From Gracilibacillus salitolerans (GTDB lineage Bacteria > Bacillota > Bacilli > Bacillales > Amphibacillaceae): 64,000 nt of DNA. The stretch is taken from positions 62,001 to 126,000 of the forward strand of contig NZ_CP045915.1 in assembly GCF_009650095.1 (NCBI RefSeq), written 5' to 3'. The notes under the pieces were generated by a model. That model ran no database searches, was not told where the DNA came from, and saw nothing but the letters and a program-made list of their open reading frames with translations. A program made the position numbers and the translations under genes. This document shows, piece by piece, positions 44,989 through 55,545 of the stretch. How positions within the stretch are numbered: position 1 is the first letter of the stretch; every line of letters begins with the position of its first letter.

Positions 44989-47445
44989 ATGAACACATAT
45001 ACGGATAATAAACCAAAATCTTTTTTTTCCAGCACTCACCCTGTGATAAATAACTTACGGAAAAAGATCGGCCAACAATGGACAAGCTTAATGTTTGAGA
45101 AAGGTTTGCTTATTTGTATTATTGGTTTTTTATTAGGAAGAGCCGTCATTTTATCGACACTTTCACCATTTGTAATCGCATTCGTTGCGGCTGTATGGTT
45201 TTTACGTCGAGACAAAGTACTTCCCCTTATTACATTCTCATTAATAGGAGCTTTTACATACAGTCTATCACATAGCTTCTATATATTTTTATCTATTTCT
45301 ATCTTGATAGTCCTCTCTTTTTTTATTTATCGATCGAAATCGATAGAGAGGATATTACCGTTTTTCGTCTTTTTTGCAGCGAGTATTCCTAGAATCAGTA
45401 TCTATGCTATGACAACAAAACTAACATACTTGGAGTGGGTCATCGCTTTGGTCGAGGGAATATTGGCAGCTGTTCTATTACTTATCTTTATGCAAAGTAT
45501 TCCATTATTATCACCAAAAAGGTATAAACCAATATTAAAAAATGAAGAAATTGTTTGTTTTATTATTTTGTTAGCTTCGGTATTAACAGGAGTAATTGGT
45601 GTCGAAATATATGAAGCGCAAATGGAACAGGTTCTTGCAAGATATTTAGTATTGCTTCTTGCATTAGTGGGTGGTGCTGCTATTGGTTCTACAGTTGGCG
45701 TTGTAGCTGGATTAATATTAAGCCTAGCTAATATCGCCAACATGTTTCAGATGAGTTTATTAGCATTTTCCGGTTTGTTAGGTGGGTTACTGAAAGAAGG
45801 AAGAAAACTGGCAGTTAGTTTAGGATTATTAATTAGTACATTGTTAATCAGCGTATATGGCGATTCCTTTGATTATTTGGCAACAGCATTAATGGAATCT
45901 GCGTTAGCGATCTTATTATTTTTAATAACACCGAGCAAATTGATTAAACAGATTGCTAAATATATACCTGGTACGGTTGAACATACAAACGAGCAGGAGC
46001 AATATTTGCAAAAGGTTCGCAACGTTACTGCTCACCGGGTGGAAAGGTTCTCCAATGTATTTAAAGCTTTATCACGCAGCTTTCAAACAGAATCCAATCA
46101 ATGGCAGGAACAGGATTTAGAAGTGGACTACTATTTAAGTAATGTCACGGAAAAAACTTGTCAAACATGCTTTAAAAAAGAAACCTGTTGGGTTCAACAA
46201 TTTGATAAAACATACGATTTAATGCGGGATGTCAAAGATCAATTGGAGACAGATGATCAATTGAACAATATTACGAACAGACAGTTTGAAAATCATTGTA
46301 TTAAATCTCGTAAAGTTATCGATACGATGCAACAAGAATTATCTTTTTTTGAGGCAAATAAACAGTTGAAGAAACAAGTGTTAGAAAGCAGGCGTTTTGT
46401 CGCAGATCAATTAAATGGTGTATCAGAAGTAATGGAGAATTTTGCCAATGAAATTTTGAAAGAGAAAGAAAACCATGAACAACAAGAAATTGAAATGGTT
46501 GCAGCATTAAAACATGTTGGTATTGAGCTTGAAAAATTAGATATTTATAATTTGGAAAAAGGAAACATCGATATTGAAATGGTGATTACTTTCGAGCAAT
46601 ACCATGGGGAAGCTGCGAAACTGATTGCGCCTATTCTCTCTGATATTTTGGATGAAACGATCATTGTTGTTACAGAAGATCTATCCCCTCTAGCAAAAGG
46701 ACATAGCTTCTTTACCTTTGGTTCTGCCAGAAAATTTGTCATTGACACTGGAGTGGCACATGCAGCGAAAGGTGGAGGGTTAATATCAGGAGATTGCTAT
46801 AAGTCAATGGACCTTGGAGCTGGGAAATATGCGTTAGCTATTAGTGACGGAATGGGAAACGGAGATCGAGCACATGAAGAAAGCACCGAGACCTTACGTT
46901 TATTACAACAAATTTTAGAATCTGGCCTGCACGAGCAAGTGGCGATTAAATCAATCAACTCCATTCTAGCGCTGCGAACAAATGAAGAAATTTACGCAAC
47001 ACTAGATTTAGCGATGGTAGATCTTCACCATGCAGTAGTTCAATTTTTAAAGGTTGGTTCAACACCTAGTTTTATTATGCGAAATGATGCTGTAGAGAAG
47101 ATAGAAGCTGGTAATCTTCCAATCGGAATTATTCAAGAGGTGGAAGTGGATGTAGTCAGCGCACAATTAAAAGCTGGAGATTTTTTAATTATGATGAGTG
47201 ATGGTATTTTTGAAGGCCCTAAAGATATAGAGAATGTAGATCTTTGGTTGCAACGAAAACTACTGGAAATGGAAACGAAAGAGCCTCAAGAGATCGCTGA
47301 TTTGTTACTGGAAGAGGTGATTCGAACACAAAGAGGTGAGATTGAAGATGATATGACTGTATTAGTAGCTGAAATTAAAGAAAACCAACCACAATGGGCA
47401 CCCATTCGTTCTTTCCGTCAATTTGACAGGGAAAACATTAGCTGA
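44989..47445 (+). CDS. spoIIE: SpoIIE, serine phosphatase and septum protein
   Basis: This 818-aa membrane phosphatase dephosphorylates SpoIIAA and so activates sigma-F in the forespore; it also binds FtsZ at the polar septum. About ten membrane helices span 35-320. A central FtsZ-linked coiled region with a CQTCFKKETCW cysteine cluster (about 390-402) follows. The C-terminal PP2C domain (about 590-818) has metal-binding aspartates in ISDGMGNGDRAHEES and MMSDGIFEGP. RBS AGAGGAGTG. Confidence 0.97.
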   Translation: MNTYTDNKPKSFFSSTHPVINNLRKKIGQQWTSLMFEKGLLICIIGFLLGRAVILSTLSPFVIAFVAAVWFLRRDKVLPLITFSLIGAFTYSLSHSFYIFLSISILIVLSFFIYRSKSIERILPFFVFFAASIPRISIYAMTTKLTYLEWVIALVEGILAAVLLLIFMQSIPLLSPKRYKPILKNEEIVCFIILLASVLTGVIGVEIYEAQMEQVLARYLVLLLALVGGAAIGSTVGVVAGLILSLANIANMFQMSLLAFSGLLGGLLKEGRKLAVSLGLLISTLLISVYGDSFDYLATALMESALAILLFLITPSKLIKQIAKYIPGTVEHTNEQEQYLQKVRNVTAHRVERFSNVFKALSRSFQTESNQWQEQDLEVDYYLSNVTEKTCQTCFKKETCWVQQFDKTYDLMRDVKDQLETDDQLNNITNRQFENHCIKSRKVIDTMQQELSFFEANKQLKKQVLESRRFVADQLNGVSEVMENFANEILKEKENHEQQEIEMVAALKHVGIELEKLDIYNLEKGNIDIEMVITFEQYHGEAAKLIAPILSDILDETIIVVTEDLSPLAKGHSFFTFGSARKFVIDTGVAHAAKGGGLISGDCYKSMDLGAGKYALAISDGMGNGDRAHEESTETLRLLQQILESGLHEQVAIKSINSILALRTNEEIYATLDLAMVDLHHAVVQFLKVGSTPSFIMRNDAVEKIEAGNLPIGIIQEVEVDVVSAQLKAGDFLIMMSDGIFEGPKDIENVDLWLQRKLLEMETKEPQEIADLLLEEVIRTQRGEIEDDMTVLVAEIKENQPQWAPIRSFRQFDRENIS

Positions 47446-47461
47446 GGGTAGGAGGTCAAAC

Positions 47462-47491
47462 GTATAATTCTTTCCATTATTGGCGAACCTT
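47462..47491 (+). promoter_or_regulatory. Sigma-F-type promoter of yabS-yabT
   Basis: GTATA (47462-47466), exactly 15 bp, then GGCGAACCTT (47482-47491) match the sigma-F consensus with one mismatch at the last position. Confidence 0.6.
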
Positions 47492-47528
47492 ACTAATAAT
47501 CAGTGACCAATAATAGGAGGGAAACGAT

Positions 47529-48263
47529 ATGAAAACAGGGACACTTAAACAAATCCTTTTAATTACAGATGGTTGTTCAAATCAAGGGGAAGATCCAGCA
47601 CTAGTAGCTAGTTTAGTAGCCGAACAAGGAATTACAGTTAATGTTATTGGTATCTTAGAAGATAATCATACAGAACAACCCGAAGGACTGGAAGAGGTAG
47701 AAGAAATTGCTGGTAACGGTCAAGGAGTCAGTCAAATTGTCTATCAGGATGTATTAGCACAAACAGTTCAAACTGTTACGAAACAGGCAATGACGGAAAC
47801 GTTACAAGGTGTCGTGAATAATGAATTAAAGCAAATATTAGGTAGTGAAAAAACAATGGAAGAATTACCTCCCGATCAACGTGGGGAAGTAATGGAAGTG
47901 GTGGATGAATTAGGGGAAACATGCGATTTAGAAGTGTTAGTACTCGTCGATACAAGTGCGAGCATGACGAACAAATTACCGACTGTTCAAGAAGCTCTTA
48001 TTGATCTCTCTATCAGTATGAACGCAAGAATCGGTCGAAGTCGTTTCGCTGTATATCAATTTCCTGGACGGAAAAAAGCGATTCAACAATTAGTAGACTG
48101 GACCTCCAAACTAGATTCCATTACTTCTATCTTTGCAAAAATATCCAGTGGAGGTATCACACCAACTGGACCAGCTTTAAAGGAAGCTATGTATCAATTT
48201 GGTAAGAAGACGTTACGAAGGAGATTTATGCGCGATGATTACACAGACATCGAAGAAGCCTGA
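47529..48263 (+). CDS. yabS: YabS, von Willebrand A-domain protein
   Basis: This 244-aa protein begins with a vWA-like half (KQILLITDGCSNQGEDPALVASLVAEQGITVNVIGI). A second segment carries a MIDAS-type DTSASMTNK motif (about 142-150) with ISSGGITPTGPALKEA. Such domains bind partners via a metal ion. The gene pairs with the kinase gene yabT downstream, which it overlaps by 29 bp. In B. subtilis this pair is sporulation-associated. The biochemical role of YabS is unknown. Confidence 0.85.
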   Translation: MKTGTLKQILLITDGCSNQGEDPALVASLVAEQGITVNVIGILEDNHTEQPEGLEEVEEIAGNGQGVSQIVYQDVLAQTVQTVTKQAMTETLQGVVNNELKQILGSEKTMEELPPDQRGEVMEVVDELGETCDLEVLVLVDTSASMTNKLPTVQEALIDLSISMNARIGRSRFAVYQFPGRKKAIQQLVDWTSKLDSITSIFAKISSGGITPTGPALKEAMYQFGKKTLRRRFMRDDYTDIEEA

Positions 48264-49179
48264 TATACATTTAAGGAAAGGACAAATAGTCAAAGGTAAA
48301 TGGCATCGAAATTACTACCATGTCGTAAAGAAACTAGGTAGTGGTGCGATTGGCGCTGTATATCTTTGTGTGCACGAAAACAAACAAGTAGCTCTGAAAA
48401 TCAGTAAACAAAGTGCATCTGTTAGTTCTGAAGTAAATGTATTGAAATCCTTTCAAGCGGTTCAAGGTTATCACCTTGGACCTTCTTTGATAGACGTGGA
48501 TGATTATCAGTCTCAGAATGGTTTTACCTATTCTTTTTATGTAATGGAATATATATCTGGTGAGTCATTGCACGATTTTATTAGAAGAAATGGCCATGAG
48601 TGGTTAATATCTCTATTAATTAAATTTGCTAACGATTTACATGTATTACATCAGCAAGGGTATGTATTTGGTGATTTAAAAATAGAAAATCTAATTGTGT
48701 CACGCAAACCGGTTCAATTAAGATGGGTTGATGTCGGAGGGACAACATTACAAGGCAGAGCGATCAAGGAATACACCGAGTTCTACGATCGTGCCTATTG
48801 GCAATGCGGTTCTCGTAAAGCGGATCCAGGTTATGATCTTTTTGCATTAGCTATGGTGATTTTGCGTGTCTATTATCCTAATGGCTTTACAAGAGGGAAT
48901 AATCCTAAAAAAACGTTACAGCAGAAAATCAATCAAGCGGTAACAATCGAACCATTGAAAAGATTACTACTCATGCTGATCAATAATTCTATTAACGATG
49001 CCGAGCAGATAAAAGATTTTTTATTGACTTATTTTATTCATCAGAAATCGAAAAGAGACAAGCGAAGACATCATCAAAAAGCAAAAAGCTCTCATGAAGC
49101 ATTTTATCCCTTTCTTGAAGTAGGTAGTATATTGACTATTGGAGGAGTTTGTTATATTTATGTAACATTTTTTATGTGA
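48235..49179 (+). CDS. yabT: YabT, Hanks-type serine/threonine kinase
   Basis: This 314-aa kinase has a Gly-rich loop KLGSGAIGAVYL (about 26-37), an ATP-binding Lys in ALKISK, a catalytic loop FGDLKIENLIV and DVGGT in place of DFG. A single C-terminal hydrophobic helix (VGSILTIGGVCYIYVTFF) anchors it. In B. subtilis YabT acts in the forespore, is stimulated by DNA and phosphorylates RecA. The ATG at 48235 is chosen for AAGGAGA about 10 bp upstream; earlier in-frame codons lie deep in yabS. Confidence 0.92.
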   Translation: MITQTSKKPDIHLRKGQIVKGKWHRNYYHVVKKLGSGAIGAVYLCVHENKQVALKISKQSASVSSEVNVLKSFQAVQGYHLGPSLIDVDDYQSQNGFTYSFYVMEYISGESLHDFIRRNGHEWLISLLIKFANDLHVLHQQGYVFGDLKIENLIVSRKPVQLRWVDVGGTTLQGRAIKEYTEFYDRAYWQCGSRKADPGYDLFALAMVILRVYYPNGFTRGNNPKKTLQQKINQAVTIEPLKRLLLMLINNSINDAEQIKDFLLTYFIHQKSKRDKRRHHQKAKSSHEAFYPFLEVGSILTIGGVCYIYVTFFM

Positions 49180-49245
49180 TAAAAGGATTTTATAACTCAT
49201 ATTATGTTAAAATAATGTAAAAGAGACTGGATGGGGTGGTGGTGT

Positions 49246-50652
49246 TTGAGTAAATCAACCCTTTATGACAAATTGATGCCATTTACGAAGAGACATCAAT
49301 TACTATCCAAGGATGCAAAGGTGTTAGTAGGAGTCTCTGGTGGTGCAGATTCCTTATTATTGCTGTATTATTTAGTAAGCGTGCAGAAATTGTGGCATTT
49401 AAAAGTTATGGTGGTTTCTATCGATCATGGCTTGCGTGGGAAAGAGTCTGCAGAAGATATAAAATATGTTGAAAGTATTTGTGAGAATTTAGGTGTTCCT
49501 TTTATTGGGAAGCAAGTAGATGTGAATAGGAGAAAAGAAATACATAAGGAAGGAACGCAATTAGCGGCTCGCATTTTGCGTTATCAAGTATTTGAAGAAG
49601 TCATGAAAGAAACAGAATCTGATTTTTTAGCCTTGGCACATCATGGTGATGACCAGATAGAAACAGTATTAATGAGAATGGTACGTCAGTCTAATCCAGC
49701 TGCATTAACAGGTATCCCCGTAAAAAGAAAATTTGCCAAGGGACATATCATTAGACCTTTATTATGTTTATCCAAGGATGAGATTTATCGGTATTGTCGA
49801 GAACTTCATATCATTCCCAGGGAGGATCCTTCGAACAAATCTATCGCCTATACACGCAATTTTTTTCGACTGCAAGTCTTACCTTTGCTCAAGCAACAAG
49901 ATCAGCAAGTACATATTCATGTACAGGAAATGACAGAGCGTATGACGGAAGACGAGGAATTTCTTCAGAAACAATCAGAAGCAATGATGGATGAAGTTGT
50001 AACATGTAATAAAGATACAGCGTTTTTTAAAATTGATGCTTTTCGAGCTTATCCAATAGCTTTACAAAGACGAGCCTTTCATCTAATATTAAACTATCTT
50101 TATCAAGAAGTACCGACAGATTTATCATCTCAACACGAAAAGGATTTTTTTTCTTTATTAACACAAGAAAAGAGTAATGTTACATTAGATTTTCCGAAAT
50201 CTTTAAAAGTAACGAAAAATTATCAAGAATTGCGTTTCCACTTTCTCTCCCAAGTCAATAAGGAATGGAAAGTCCACCAATTCATAAAGGTTCCGGGAAT
50301 AATGCTATTAGCGAACGGTGCCACTCTTACAGCTGCTTATGCCTCTGGAGCCATCCGAGAAGATAGTCATACTTTATATATCCCGATCGAATGTGAATCA
50401 TTATTTCCACTGAGTACAAGAGTGAGAATGCCGGGGGATCGAATGAATGTGAGAGGACTAAATGGCCGGAAGAAAGTAAAAGATATATTTATTGATGAGA
50501 AGGTTCCCGTTTATCAAAGAGACTACTGGCCCCTCATTTTTGGTGCAGATGGATCTTTACTTTGGATTGTTGGTTTAAAGAAAGCCGAAATAGTACGTGA
50601 AAGTTCTGTTGGGAAATATATTGCATTAACATATACAGATTCAAACGAATAG
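49246..50652 (+). CDS. tilS: tRNA(Ile)-lysidine synthetase
   Basis: This 468-aa enzyme modifies C34 of the CAT-anticodon tRNA-Ile to lysidine. The PP-loop is VGVSGGADS (28-36), followed by [11 protein letters not shown] and [20 protein letters not shown] central TilS domain and a C-terminal domain ([23 protein letters not shown]) complete it. The TTG at 49246 fits the GGGGTGGTGG RBS; an ATG at 49231 lies before that RBS. It is essential in most bacteria. Confidence 0.94.
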   Translation: MSKSTLYDKLMPFTKRHQLLSKDAKVLVGVSGGADSLLLLYYLVSVQKLWHLKVMVVSIDHGLRGKESAEDIKYVESICENLGVPFIGKQVDVNRRKEIHKEGTQLAARILRYQVFEEVMKETESDFLALAHHGDDQIETVLMRMVRQSNPAALTGIPVKRKFAKGHIIRPLLCLSKDEIYRYCRELHIIPREDPSNKSIAYTRNFFRLQVLPLLKQQDQQVHIHVQEMTERMTEDEEFLQKQSEAMMDEVVTCNKDTAFFKIDAFRAYPIALQRRAFHLILNYLYQEVPTDLSSQHEKDFFSLLTQEKSNVTLDFPKSLKVTKNYQELRFHFLSQVNKEWKVHQFIKVPGIMLLANGATLTAAYASGAIREDSHTLYIPIECESLFPLSTRVRMPGDRMNVRGLNGRKKVKDIFIDEKVPVYQRDYWPLIFGADGSLLWIVGLKKAEIVRESSVGKYIALTYTDSNE

Positions 50653-50663
50653 GAGGCAGCAAG

Positions 50664-51209
50664 ATGCATCAGGAAATAAAGGAAATATTAATTTCAGAAG
50701 AGCAAATACAAGCAAAATGTAAAGAGCTCGGTGAACAGTTGACACAAGAATACAAAGGGAGATTTCCATTAGCGGTAGGTGTATTAAAAGGAGCTTTACC
50801 CTTTATGTCGGATATATTACGTTCGATTGATACACATCTGGAAATGGATTTTATGGATGTATCCAGTTATGGGAATGAAATGCGTTCCTCTGGTGAAGTT
50901 AAAATCGTAAAAGATTTAGATACAAAAGTAGAGGGACGTGATATCTTAATTATCGAAGATATTATTGATAGTGGTCTTACACTCAGTTATCTAGTTGACT
51001 TATTTAAATATCGTCAGGCAAATTCTATTAAAATTGTTACATTATTAGATAAACCTGAAGGAAGAACTGTCGATATTAAAGCAGATACGGTAGGTTTTGA
51101 AGTGCCAAATGAATTTGTGGTGGGCTATGGATTAGATTATCAAGAGAAATATCGAAACCTACCATATATAGGTATTTTGAAACCAGAAATTTATGGTGGA
51201 GAAGAATAA
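50664..51209 (+). CDS. hpt: Hypoxanthine-guanine phosphoribosyltransferase
   Basis: This 181-aa purine-salvage enzyme has a PRPP motif [17 protein letters not shown] (about 95-111), [14 protein letters not shown] and the [17 protein letters not shown] end. It lies 11 bp after tilS. In B. subtilis HprT forms a regulatory complex with TilS that affects ftsH expression; the conserved tilS-hpt-ftsH order is kept here. Confidence 0.96.
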   Translation: MHQEIKEILISEEQIQAKCKELGEQLTQEYKGRFPLAVGVLKGALPFMSDILRSIDTHLEMDFMDVSSYGNEMRSSGEVKIVKDLDTKVEGRDILIIEDIIDSGLTLSYLVDLFKYRQANSIKIVTLLDKPEGRTVDIKADTVGFEVPNEFVVGYGLDYQEKYRNLPYIGILKPEIYGGEE

Positions 51210-51308
51210 AAGGAAAATGAAGCACAAGTCAGTTGTAATTAGTTGTCATAAAGTCTTTCAATATGATACTATTTACTATAGTTTTCTCGTTTCGGGAGGA
51301 GGTAGGCA

Positions 51309-53333
51309 ATGAATCGGATTATACGTAATGTGATCCTTTATTTCGTAATCTTTTTGGTTGTGATTGGGATCATATCAGTATTCAGCAGCCAAAACAACCA
51401 GGCTGAAGAATTAAAAGTAAACGAATTTATGCAAGCATTAGAAAATAACCAAATCACAAGTATGGAAATGCGCCCTTCCAATGGTGTCATGCGTATTGAA
51501 GGGGAATTAGAGGGTGATACCCCATTTATAACCAATGTTCCTGACAATCCATCTATAGTTGACTCTATTGTAGAACAAGGTGGAAATGAACAAGGCGTAT
51601 TGACAATGGATGAAGAAGAACAACCAAGTGGATGGGTTACATTTTTAACGACCATGATTCCATTTGTTATTATATTCATTCTATTTTTCTTCTTGCTTAA
51701 CCAGGCTCAAGGTGGCGGTAGCCGTGTCATGAACTTTGGTAAGAGTAAGGCGAAAATGTACAATGAAGAAAAGAAAAAAGTTCGTTTCAGAGATGTTGCT
51801 GGTGCGGATGAAGAAAAGCAGGAATTAGTAGAGGTTGTAGATTTCTTAAAGGATCCTCGTAAATTCTCTGCTATTGGTGCAAAAATTCCAAAAGGGGTTT
51901 TATTAGTTGGACCTCCTGGTACAGGTAAAACATTACTTGCCAGAGCAGTTGCAGGTGAAGCAGGAGTTCCTTTCTTTTCTATCAGTGGTTCGGATTTCGT
52001 TGAAATGTTTGTAGGTGTCGGTGCGTCTCGTGTACGTGATTTATTTGAAAATGCGAAGAAAAATGCACCATGTATCATCTTTATCGATGAGATTGATGCA
52101 GTAGGTCGTCAGCGTGGCGCTGGTGTAGGTGGCGGTCACGATGAACGTGAACAAACCTTAAATCAATTACTCGTTGAAATGGATGGTTTTGGTGAGAATG
52201 AAGGAATTATCATTATCGCTGCAACAAACAGACCAGATATTTTAGACCCGGCATTATTACGTCCAGGACGTTTTGACCGTCAAATTACAGTAGATCGTCC
52301 AGACTTAAAAGGTCGTGAAGATGTCTTAAAAGTACACGCACGTAATAAACCACTAGCAGATGATGTGGAGTTAAAAACGATTGCGATGCGAACACCAGGT
52401 TTTTCTGGTGCAGATTTGGAAAACTTGCTGAATGAAGCGGCACTTGTAGCGGCACGATATGACAAAGAGAAGATTGGCATGGAAGATGTTGACGAAGCAA
52501 TTGACCGTGTTATTGCAGGGCCTGCGAAGAAAAGTAGGGTTATATCCAAAAAAGAACGAAATATTGTGGCATACCATGAAAGTGGACATACGATTATTGG
52601 TATGGTGTTAGATGATGCAGATATGGTACATAAGGTAACGATAGTACCTCGTGGTCAAGCTGGTGGATATGCAGTCATGCTCCCGCGTGAAGATCGCTAC
52701 TTTATGACAAAACCAGAATTATTTGATAAAATCACCGGTTTGTTAGGTGGTCGTGTTGCAGAGGAGATTATCTTTGGTGAAGCAAGTACTGGTGCTCATA
52801 ATGACTTCCAGCGAGCAACTGGAATTGCTCGTAAGATGGTTACGGAATATGGTATGAGTGAAAAGATTGGACCACTGCAATTTGGCAACAGCAACAGCCA
52901 AGTATTCTTGGGTCGGGATATGCAAAGTGAACAAAATTACAGTGATGCGATCGCATATGAAATTGACCAGGAAATGCAAAACTTCATTCAGGAATGCTAT
53001 AGCAGAGCAAAACAAATTCTCACAGAAAATCGGGACAAATTAGAGCTTGTAGCTAAAACATTATTAGAAGTCGAGACGTTAGATGCAGGTCAGATCAAAG
53101 GATTATTTGAAGAAGGTAAACTACCTGACCCTGTTGTTTCTGAACAAGATGGAGACAAAAAACCATCTGAAAAGGCAGAAACAAATGACACTAATGATGA
53201 AAATAACAAGTCATCTGATTTTAAAGTAAACATTCAACCGAAATCTGAGGAAAGTTATTTTGAAAAAGACTCGAAAAGCTATTTCGATGAAGACAAATCA
53301 ACCGAAGATTCCGATGATAAAGATAAACAATAA
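51309..53333 (+). CDS. ftsH: ATP-dependent zinc metalloprotease FtsH
   Basis: This 674-aa membrane AAA+ protease degrades membrane and regulatory proteins. Two transmembrane helices (about 7-25 and 113-133) flank an extracellular domain. The AAA domain has Walker A GPPGTGKT (about 201-208), Walker B IIFIDEID and SRH arginines. The zinc protease motif is HESGH (about 423-427) in [12 protein letters not shown] long acidic, Lys/Ser/Asp-rich tail (about 610-674) extends beyond the usual ~637-residue length. RBS GGGAGGAGG. Confidence 0.97.
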   Translation: MNRIIRNVILYFVIFLVVIGIISVFSSQNNQAEELKVNEFMQALENNQITSMEMRPSNGVMRIEGELEGDTPFITNVPDNPSIVDSIVEQGGNEQGVLTMDEEEQPSGWVTFLTTMIPFVIIFILFFFLLNQAQGGGSRVMNFGKSKAKMYNEEKKKVRFRDVAGADEEKQELVEVVDFLKDPRKFSAIGAKIPKGVLLVGPPGTGKTLLARAVAGEAGVPFFSISGSDFVEMFVGVGASRVRDLFENAKKNAPCIIFIDEIDAVGRQRGAGVGGGHDEREQTLNQLLVEMDGFGENEGIIIIAATNRPDILDPALLRPGRFDRQITVDRPDLKGREDVLKVHARNKPLADDVELKTIAMRTPGFSGADLENLLNEAALVAARYDKEKIGMEDVDEAIDRVIAGPAKKSRVISKKERNIVAYHESGHTIIGMVLDDADMVHKVTIVPRGQAGGYAVMLPREDRYFMTKPELFDKITGLLGGRVAEEIIFGEASTGAHNDFQRATGIARKMVTEYGMSEKIGPLQFGNSNSQVFLGRDMQSEQNYSDAIAYEIDQEMQNFIQECYSRAKQILTENRDKLELVAKTLLEVETLDAGQIKGLFEEGKLPDPVVSEQDGDKKPSEKAETNDTNDENNKSSDFKVNIQPKSEESYFEKDSKSYFDEDKSTEDSDDKDKQ

Positions 53334-53337
53334 AACG

Positions 53338-53377
53338 AAAAGCAGTTCCTACACTACAGAGGAACTGCTTTTTTTTG
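53338..53377 (+). terminator. Intrinsic terminator after ftsH
   Basis: A 13-bp stem AAAAGCAGTTCCT / AGGAACTGCTTTT ends in T8. Element G starts about 30 bp downstream. Confidence 0.92.
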
Positions 53378-53408
53378 CGCTATATGAAAGAAGTATAGGC
53401 ACTCACCT

Positions 53409-53694
53409 ACACTAAAAACATAAACTGCGAAGTAACTTTTGCGAGGATTTGCCTTCTTCCGTTCTGAATTTTGATGAGATTTGGCATACGCTTCGGCAGA
53501 ATACGGAGACTCCTACGGGAACAGCACGAGCCGCAGACCCCGCAGGAAAGCGATTTTTGCTTTCCGAGGAGGCTAAGGCCGTGCCCGTTGAAAGCGTAGT
53601 ATCTTGCCGGAACGTGTCATAGCACTCAACTATAATCAGAATGGAAGAAAGCATCACCCCGAATATATTCACTAGTTCGCAGTTTGTATCTACT
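53409..53694 (+). repeat. Intergenic repeat element G (short single-module form)
   Basis: This 286-bp copy is almost entirely one quasi-palindrome. The left end ACATAAACTGCGAAGTAAC faces the right end GTTCGCAGTTTGTATC, and CTTCTTCCGTTCTGA faces TCAGAATGGAAGAAAG. CGGCAGAATAC faces GTATCTTGCCG, and the module tip is GGAAAGCG-loop-GCTTTCC. It carries the GACCCCGCAGG / GAGGAGGCT motif found in module 2 of other copies but the GCAGAATAC arms of module 1, so it is a hybrid or simpler ancestral form. Confidence 0.85.
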
Positions 53695-53859
53695 ACTTAT
53701 TAGGTATAGTCTTGAGTGGGGCTTGCTTTTTTAATGAGTATATTGTTTTGCACTAGCTTGTATGGGATTTTTGCAACCATAAAACTTGCGACTTGTTGCT
53801 TGCAACCTATACAATATGAAAATAAGTAAACAAATTTTTTTGGAATTGTGGAGGATATT

Positions 53860-54639
53860 ATGATCTTTGTATTAGATGTTGGTAATACAAACACCGTATT
53901 AGGGGTGTTTAACGACGGCCAATTAACATACCAATGGCGCATGCAAACAGACAAAAACAAAACAGAAGATGAATATGCCATGTTTATTAAATCGCTTTTA
54001 GCACATGAAGGACTTACTTTTTCAGATATTAATGGCATTGTCATCTCATCCGTAGTCCCACCAATTTTATTTGCCCTTCAACGTATGGCAGATAAATATT
54101 TCCATTGTAGTCCAATGATAATTGGTGATGAAAAAGTGAATCCATACTTAAAAATGAAGTATCCTAACCCTAAAGAGTTAGGTGCTGATCGTGTCGTCAA
54201 TGCAGTAGGCGTTATCAAAGAATATGGTTCCCCTAGTATCATTATTGACTTTGGGACTGCTACAACCTATTGTTACATCAATGAGGCAGATGAATATGTC
54301 AGTGGTGTTATCACCCCAGGCATTAATATTTCTTTAGAAGCTCTATATCAGAATGCAGCTAAGTTACCGAAAATCGAAGTTAAAAAGCCAAATTATGTTT
54401 TAGGACAATCAACGGTAGAAGCGATGCAATCTGGTGTCTATTTCGGGTACGTCGGTCAAGTAGATGCCGTTGTTAACCGGATTAAAAAAGAGGTTGGCGG
54501 ATCACCAAAAGTGATCGCAACAGGTGGTTTAGCAACATTAATTGCTAAAGATTCTTCTGTCATTGATATTGTAGACCCTTACCTAACCTTAAAAGGATTG
54601 TACGAAATATACCAAAAGAATGAGAGAGATTTTGCATAA
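53860..54639 (+). CDS. coaX: Type III pantothenate kinase
   Basis: This 259-aa kinase makes the first committed step of coenzyme A synthesis. The ASKHA-fold motifs are [14 protein letters not shown] (phosphate loop, Asp6), [10 protein letters not shown] (about 108-117), [11 protein letters not shown] and ATGGLATLI. The ATG at 53860 follows GGAGGAT; the upstream in-frame ATG/GTG region (53848) is less well placed. Confidence 0.94.
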   Translation: MIFVLDVGNTNTVLGVFNDGQLTYQWRMQTDKNKTEDEYAMFIKSLLAHEGLTFSDINGIVISSVVPPILFALQRMADKYFHCSPMIIGDEKVNPYLKMKYPNPKELGADRVVNAVGVIKEYGSPSIIIDFGTATTYCYINEADEYVSGVITPGINISLEALYQNAAKLPKIEVKKPNYVLGQSTVEAMQSGVYFGYVGQVDAVVNRIKKEVGGSPKVIATGGLATLIAKDSSVIDIVDPYLTLKGLYEIYQKNERDFA

Positions 54640-54657
54640 AGGAAAGGACGTTAATAT

Positions 54658-55530
54658 ATGAATGATTATTTATTAAAAGCAACAGCATATGATGGGGACG
54701 TGAGAGCATACACAATCCGGTCAACAGATACGGTTGAAGAAGCGCGCCAACGTCAAGATACCTGGGCAACTGCTTCTGCAGCTCTAGGAAGAACACTTTC
54801 TATATCCACGATGTTAGGTGCGATGCTGAAAGGTGAGGATAAACTGACAGTAAAAGTGGAAGGAAACGGACCAATGGGTGCAATTATTGCTGATGCAAAT
54901 GCCAAAGGGGAAGTCCGTGGTTATGTTGGAAATCCTCATGTAGATTTCGAATCGAACGAGCAAGGAAAACTGGATGTAAGAAGAGCAGTGGGGACGGAGG
55001 GAACACTAAGCATTGTTAAAGATTTAGGGTTGAAAAATCATTTTACCGGCCAAGTTCCAATTGTATCAGGGGAAATAAGCGAAGATTTTACCTATTATTT
55101 AGCTAATTCTGAACAGGTTCCTTCTGCGGTAGGAGCAGGTGTTTTAGTAAACCCGGATCACAGTATTTTAGCCGCGGGGGGATTTATCGTACAAATGCTG
55201 CCAGGAGCATCGGAAGAAACAATTGCCAGAATTGAAGAAAACATCGCCAATGTTCCACCTATTTCAAAATTGATCCAAGATGGAAAACAACCAGAGGAGA
55301 TATTAGCGTTGTTATTAGGTGAGGATAAAGTAAAAGTACATGAACGATTACCGGTTCAATTTTCTTGCCCTTGCTCAAAAGAAAGACTGGAAACAGCAAT
55401 CCAAAGTTTAGGAAATGAAGAGATTGATTCCATGATTAGAGAAGATCATGGGGCAACAGCTTCTTGTCATTTTTGTAATGAAACATACAAATTCACTATC
55501 GATGAGTTGCGAGCTTTAAAGACACAGTAG
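54658..55530 (+). CDS. hslO: Redox-regulated chaperone Hsp33
   Basis: This 290-aa chaperone is activated by oxidation. The N-terminal substrate domain is followed by the zinc/redox switch with four cysteines, SCPCSKE (about 236-238) and CHFCNE (about 269-272). It follows coaX by 18 bp in the conserved coaX-hslO-yacD-cysK order. Confidence 0.96.
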   Translation: MNDYLLKATAYDGDVRAYTIRSTDTVEEARQRQDTWATASAALGRTLSISTMLGAMLKGEDKLTVKVEGNGPMGAIIADANAKGEVRGYVGNPHVDFESNEQGKLDVRRAVGTEGTLSIVKDLGLKNHFTGQVPIVSGEISEDFTYYLANSEQVPSAVGAGVLVNPDHSILAAGGFIVQMLPGASEETIARIEENIANVPPISKLIQDGKQPEEILALLLGEDKVKVHERLPVQFSCPCSKERLETAIQSLGNEEIDSMIREDHGATASCHFCNETYKFTIDELRALKTQ

Positions 55531-55545
55531 TAGGGGGAGTAATAG

